Origin: Candidatus Anammoxibacter sp.
Lineage (GTDB): Bacteria; Planctomycetota; Brocadiia; Brocadiales; Anammoxibacteraceae
Length of the DNA: 64,000 nt
Assembly: GCA_021777105.1 (NCBI GenBank)
Contig: JAIQZQ010000046.1
Coordinates: 1 to 64,000 of the forward strand
Direction of reading: 5' to 3'
Positions 61,082 to 64,000 of the stretch are shown one piece after another (the first letter of the stretch is position 1; every line of letters begins with the position of its first letter). Both the position numbers and the translations under genes were made by a program. Below the pieces are notes generated by a model, which saw only the letters and a list, made by a program, of their open reading frames with translations, was not told where the DNA came from and did no database searches.

Positions 61082-61107
61082 TAATATACAACTTATTTGA
61101 TCATTTG
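61082..61107 (+). repeat. 26-bp direct repeat, putative attR
   Basis: Identical to 46031-46056, same orientation. Confidence 0.75.
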
Positions 61108-61284
61108 CAACAAATAAATCAAGCATACAACCGTCGGCAAATGATCTGCGCAAAACTAATCTTTAAATGAGGGTTAATGTTGAAATTATGGCAAGTATAC
61201 CCTTATCCCTTTCGAGGATAACAATGAGCAGAGGCAGAAAGAGCCTGGCTGTTAGCCTGAACCCTACTCGCAGGACAGTTACGT

Positions 61285-61452
61285 TTATTTATCATCACTG
61301 TTATGTTGAGTTGCCTTCTTTCTCTCTGGATAATTGGCGCTGTCAATAAATTTCGTTTTATTTTTAAGAACACAACCAATTGATAGCTGTTCACAATCCT
61401 TATCTCTTTTGCGGCAGTGTCCGTTATTATTATGAGGGCAATCCCAACTCAT
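61285..61452 (-). CDS. Small Cys-rich protein (MSWDCPH family)
   Basis: A 55-aa protein starting MSWDCPHNNNGHC with Cys at about positions 5, 13, 20 and 27 (CPH...HCRKR...DCEQ...GCVL). I recognise this as a widespread but uncharacterised small metal-binding-type family in deltaproteobacteria-like genomes. GGAG precedes the ATG at 61452. Located between the element and NifS on the opposite strand to NifS, divergent from it. An iron-sulfur or zinc role is only a guess. Confidence 0.7.
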   Translation of the reverse strand: MSWDCPHNNNGHCRKRDKDCEQLSIGCVLKNKTKFIDSANYPERKKATQHNSDDK

Positions 61453-61934
61453 TTTCACTCCTTAATTGAAAACCTGCTCCGCTTGATTATGAGCTCGGAA
61501 ACAAATAAAACCGGCTTTTTAGCCTTTATATTTTTACACTGTAATTGCAGTGTGTAAAGCAAAAATATAAGAAAATTAAAACAACGATAATCATTCTGCC
61601 ACGGCTTTCCCTTTTTATCCTGTGATCCCGGCCAAAAATGCTTTTACTTTTTAACATCAACACAGTTGATGTACTCCATATTAACTAAAACCTGGGAATA
61701 TTTACTAAAACTTCAAATATCTTTGGTTCAGGTTGGAGACTTGCGTCAACAATGCGAATTAATGCAAAAACGAGGGGATGCCTATCGGTTATCTAAAATT
61801 TTGCTTTTGGCCGGCTTATTAATTTATTATAATTGCGTAAACATTTTTTCTACAGTTAGACTGATATACTTTGCTGGTTAGTTTTAAACGCGCCGATTTG
61901 CGCGGCGCAGGTTTTATTTAAAAGGAGCGATAAT
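61453..61934. other. Divergent intergenic region upstream of nifS
   Basis: 482 bp without a supported gene. A palindrome TACACTG (61535-61541)/CAGTGTGTA (61548-61556) in an AT-rich stretch is a possible operator. An AAAGGAG ribosome binding site ends the region. Confidence 0.45.
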
Positions 61935-63086
61935 ATGAAAACCGTATATTTTGACAATAATGCCACTACAAGGGTGGCTGACGAGGTTTTTGATGCAATG
62001 GTTCCATTTTTCAGGGAATTGTATGGAAACCCTTCAAGCATGCATACTTTCGGCAGTCAGGTCGCAACTAAACTCAATGCCGCGCGCGAGCAAGTTGCTG
62101 ATTGCATTGGGGCCAAACCTGAAGAGATTGTTTTTACAAGCTGCGGCACTGAGAGCAATAATACTGCCGTGCAGGGGACTCTAAAAGCTCAAAAGGATAA
62201 AAAACATATAATTACAACCAAAGTTGAGCATCCTGCGATACTTAATTTATGCAAACATTTGGCCAAACGCGGTTATGACGTAACAGAATTAAGCGTTGAT
62301 GCGAGCGGCATGATTGATATTGCCGAGCTTGAAAGCTCAATTAGGGACGACACGGCTCTGATTACCGTTATGTTTGCCAATAATGAAACCGGCGTGCTAT
62401 TTCCGGTTGAGGAGGTAGGGCGGGTCGCCAAGGAGAAAGGAGTCGCTTTTCACTGCGACGCTATCCAGGCGATTGGAAAAGTTCCTATTAATCTTGCTGA
62501 AAGCTCAATTGACCTATTATCAATTTCAGGGCACAAGTTGCATGCGCCAAAAGGCGTGGGCGTTCTCTACATTCGAAAGGGCGTTCGCCTAAGTCCGCTT
62601 TTGCTTGGCGGACATCAAGAAAGGGGCCGTCGCGCGGGCACGGAAAATGTGCCTTACATTATAGGAATGGGCAAGGCATGCGAATTAGCTAAGGGTATGA
62701 TAAATGAGGAGCAAACCTCTGTCAGGAGTTTAAGGGATCGTTTGGAGGAGGGTGTGCTGAAAAATGTGGAAAAAGTGAAATTAAACGGCCATAAAGAGAA
62801 ACGTTTGCCAAATACATCAAACTTGAGTTTTGAGTATATTGAAGGCGAGTCGATTTTGCTTCTGCTTAGTCAGGCAGGCATTGCGGCATCTTCCGGTTCG
62901 GCTTGCACTTCCGGGTCGCTTGAGCCGTCGCATGTTTTATCGGCAATGGGCGTGGACGCCATAACAGCGCAGGGCTCCCTGAGATTTAGCCTCAGCAAGT
63001 ATAACAAGGAAGATGAGGTTGATTACTTAATAGAAAAGATTCCGCCGATTGTTGAGAAACTTCGTAAAATGTCGCCGTTTTGTTAA
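61935..63086 (+). CDS. nifS: Cysteine desulfurase (NifS/IscS family)
   Basis: A 383-aa PLP enzyme converting cysteine to alanine and a persulfide for Fe-S cluster (or thio-cofactor) assembly. Start MKTVYFDNNATT, PLP-binding His in VEHPAI, the Schiff-base Lys in SISGHKLHAPKG (about residue 203), GHQERGRRAGTENV and the active-site Cys loop SSGSACTSGSLEPSHVL (about residue 325) are all intact, as in class I desulfurases. No IscU-type scaffold is visible before the window ends. Confidence 0.95.
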   Translation: MKTVYFDNNATTRVADEVFDAMVPFFRELYGNPSSMHTFGSQVATKLNAAREQVADCIGAKPEEIVFTSCGTESNNTAVQGTLKAQKDKKHIITTKVEHPAILNLCKHLAKRGYDVTELSVDASGMIDIAELESSIRDDTALITVMFANNETGVLFPVEEVGRVAKEKGVAFHCDAIQAIGKVPINLAESSIDLLSISGHKLHAPKGVGVLYIRKGVRLSPLLLGGHQERGRRAGTENVPYIIGMGKACELAKGMINEEQTSVRSLRDRLEEGVLKNVEKVKLNGHKEKRLPNTSNLSFEYIEGESILLLLSQAGIAASSGSACTSGSLEPSHVLSAMGVDAITAQGSLRFSLSKYNKEDEVDYLIEKIPPIVEKLRKMSPFC

Positions 63087-63130
63087 ATGGGGGGCTGTCA
63101 ACCATCCACCCACTTTAGAAAAGGGGGCCG

Positions 63131-63225
63131 GGGAGATTTGAATAGTTTGACTTTCATTTTTTAGCTTTTAAATAGCGGTATATACTATATTCGAATCTCC
63201 CTTACTCCCTCTTTGCCAAAGAGGG
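63131..63225. terminator. Two hairpins between convergent genes
   Basis: Arms 63131-63144 and 63188-63201 (14 bp, one mismatch) are followed by CCCTCTTT (63207-63214)/AAAGAGGG (63218-63225). They sit between nifS and the GGDEF gene and probably terminate one or both. Confidence 0.6.
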
Positions 63226-63291
63226 ATACCTAATGTTTTCTAAGGGTTTATATTGAAATCACGGTGAACTGTTGCCAAGAGTTGAACTGTT

Positions 63292-64000
63292 TTAAACTGT
63301 TTTTGCGCCGTCTTTGCTGTAAAGGCATACCTTGTTCCTGCCGCCGTCTTTTGCCACGTATAATGCTTCATCCGCGCATCTTAAAAAAGATTTAGGGTCG
63401 TCAATTGACGACTCTAATGGATAACAAACAAGCCCCATGCTGGCGGTGATCTTCAATGGATCCGAGGGGTTAAAAAACTTGTATGCTTCCACGCGTTTGC
63501 GCAATCTTTCGGCAAATACCGTTGCCTTGTCGCGGTCGGTTTCAGTTAGTATAATGGTAAACTCTTCGCCGCCATATCTGCCTACTATATCGGATTTTCT
63601 GACGGAATCCTTGATTATTGACGATATTTCTCTTAAAACCACATCCCCGGTCTGGTGTCCGTATGTATCGTTTATGTTCTTAAAATGATCAATATCAAAC
63701 ATGATAATTGAGATGTTGTGGCGATATCGCTTTGCCCTGACGAATTCCTGCTTAACAACGCCCATAATATATTTGTGGTTATATATCCCCGTCAGGCCGT
63801 CCGTAATCGTTAAATTCTTTATATTCTTATAAAGTTTGCCGTACAACCATGAATTCTCAAGTATGATGCACGCCTCATTAACAACAGTGTTTACAAGCTC
63901 TAGGTCTTTTTCATCAATTTTGTTCTGCTCTTTGCCGAAAAGCAAAAATCCTTTTTTCAGCAATCCGTTATTTGAGAAAGTTGAGAATATAATACTAGAT
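63292..64000 (-). CDS. Diguanylate cyclase (GGDEF), 5' end outside the window
   Basis: The minus-strand frame is open to the window edge (at least 235 residues). The visible N-terminal part (LLKKGFLLFGKEQNKIDEKDLELVNTVVNEACIILEN) is the end of a GAF-type sensor domain. The GGDEF domain starts at ITDGLTGIYNHKY and carries substrate-binding DIDHFKNINDTYGH and the active-site GGEEF. It lacks an evident RxxD inhibitory site just before GGEEF (it reads RKSDIVGRYGGEEF, so RKSD may serve). It makes c-di-GMP. Confidence 0.9.
   Translation of the reverse strand, partial: SSIIFSTFSNNGLLKKGFLLFGKEQNKIDEKDLELVNTVVNEACIILENSWLYGKLYKNIKNLTITDGLTGIYNHKYIMGVVKQEFVRAKRYRHNISIIMFDIDHFKNINDTYGHQTGDVVLREISSIIKDSVRKSDIVGRYGGEEFTIILTETDRDKATVFAERLRKRVEAYKFFNPSDPLKITASMGLVCYPLESSIDDPKSFLRCADEALYVAKDGGRNKVCLYSKDGAKTV

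Larger units (their letters stand above)
46031..61107. mobile_element. Integrative element of about 15 kb (satellite/phage-like replication module)
   Basis: Bounded by a perfect 26-bp direct repeat (46031-46056 and 61082-61107), with a tyrosine integrase near the right end. Almost all genes are on the plus strand with tight overlaps. Recognisable functions are O-type initiator, primase-helicase, degenerate helicase, antirepressor, excisionase-like HTH, Dam-type methylase, HigBA-like toxin-antitoxin and integrase. No capsid, portal, terminase, tail or conjugation genes are recognisable. Host genes (PspA cluster; Cys-rich protein, NifS) flank it. Confidence 0.82.
60919..61284. other. Right junction of the integrative element
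   Basis: No gene. Contains the 20-bp repeat (60926-60945), AGATAAAA-type repeats (60948-61064) and the 26-bp end repeat (61082-61107). Sequence beyond 61107 should be host. Confidence 0.65.

Noticed and set aside
46031..61107. Complete prophage
   Set aside because: No terminase, portal, capsid, tail or lysis gene can be recognised, so only an integrative, satellite-like element is claimed.

Overview
The window is AT-rich (roughly 38-40% G+C by eye) bacterial chromosome. Sec signal peptides, a flagellin, PspA, ETF:quinone oxidoreductase and a GGDEF protein point to a motile, respiring bacterium with a Gram-negative type envelope. The gene mix resembles uncultured deltaproteobacteria-like or candidate-phylum genomes. 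No rRNA or tRNA is present, so I do not assign a taxon.

Layout. 0.2-6.2 kb: peroxiredoxin, a fused EtfB-EtfA, ETF:quinone oxidoreductase and a duplicated ferritin-like protein, which together form an electron-transfer and oxidative-stress block. 6.2-16.4 kb: an accessory region with a Fic gene and a Fic remnant, a DUF4143 ATPase behind a 28-bp inverted repeat, a secreted phospholipase-D-like protein, a methyltransferase broken by an amber codon, a SIR2 defence-type gene split by an in-frame TGA, and a TumE-like toxin-antitoxin pair. 16.5-25.5 kb: an acyl-CoA block with crotonase, thiolase, split B12 mutase, Cys-less thiolase plus DUF35 partner, and 3-hydroxyacyl-CoA dehydrogenase. The mutase has isobutyryl-CoA-mutase-type rather than methylmalonyl-CoA-mutase-type specificity residues. 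Electrons from such a pathway could enter the quinone pool through the ETF and ETF-QO at the left end. 25.5-46 kb: mostly housekeeping and envelope genes (iPGM, FBPase, class I aldolase, flagellin, Ogt, FKBP, a PspA cluster), a large acidic repeat protein with an orphan response regulator, and two secreted paralogues that share a nearly identical leader of about 0.5 kb but carry different C-terminal domains.

46.03-61.11 kb: an integrative element bounded by a perfect 26-bp direct repeat, with a tyrosine integrase at its right end. It carries a phage-like replication module: an O-type initiator with four iterons inside its own gene, a primase-helicase, a degenerate SF2 helicase, an AntA/AntB antirepressor, an excisionase-like HTH protein and a Dam-type methylase. 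It also has a HigBA-like toxin-antitoxin pair and many very small overlapping genes. No capsid, portal, terminase or tail gene is recognisable, so it looks like a satellite or other non-phage integrative element. Its left half holds two related, strongly structured RNA candidates with compensatory base changes, and a further candidate with a pseudoknot. Host genes resume with a small Cys-rich protein, a NifS-type cysteine desulfurase and a truncated diguanylate cyclase.

The most unusual items are the twin structured RNAs (47.2-47.8 kb), the preserved but catalytically dead SF2 helicase, the duplicated leader with swapped secreted domains, the nonstandard mutase/thiolase module, and the TGA-interrupted SIR2 gene in an island flanked by 43-bp repeats.
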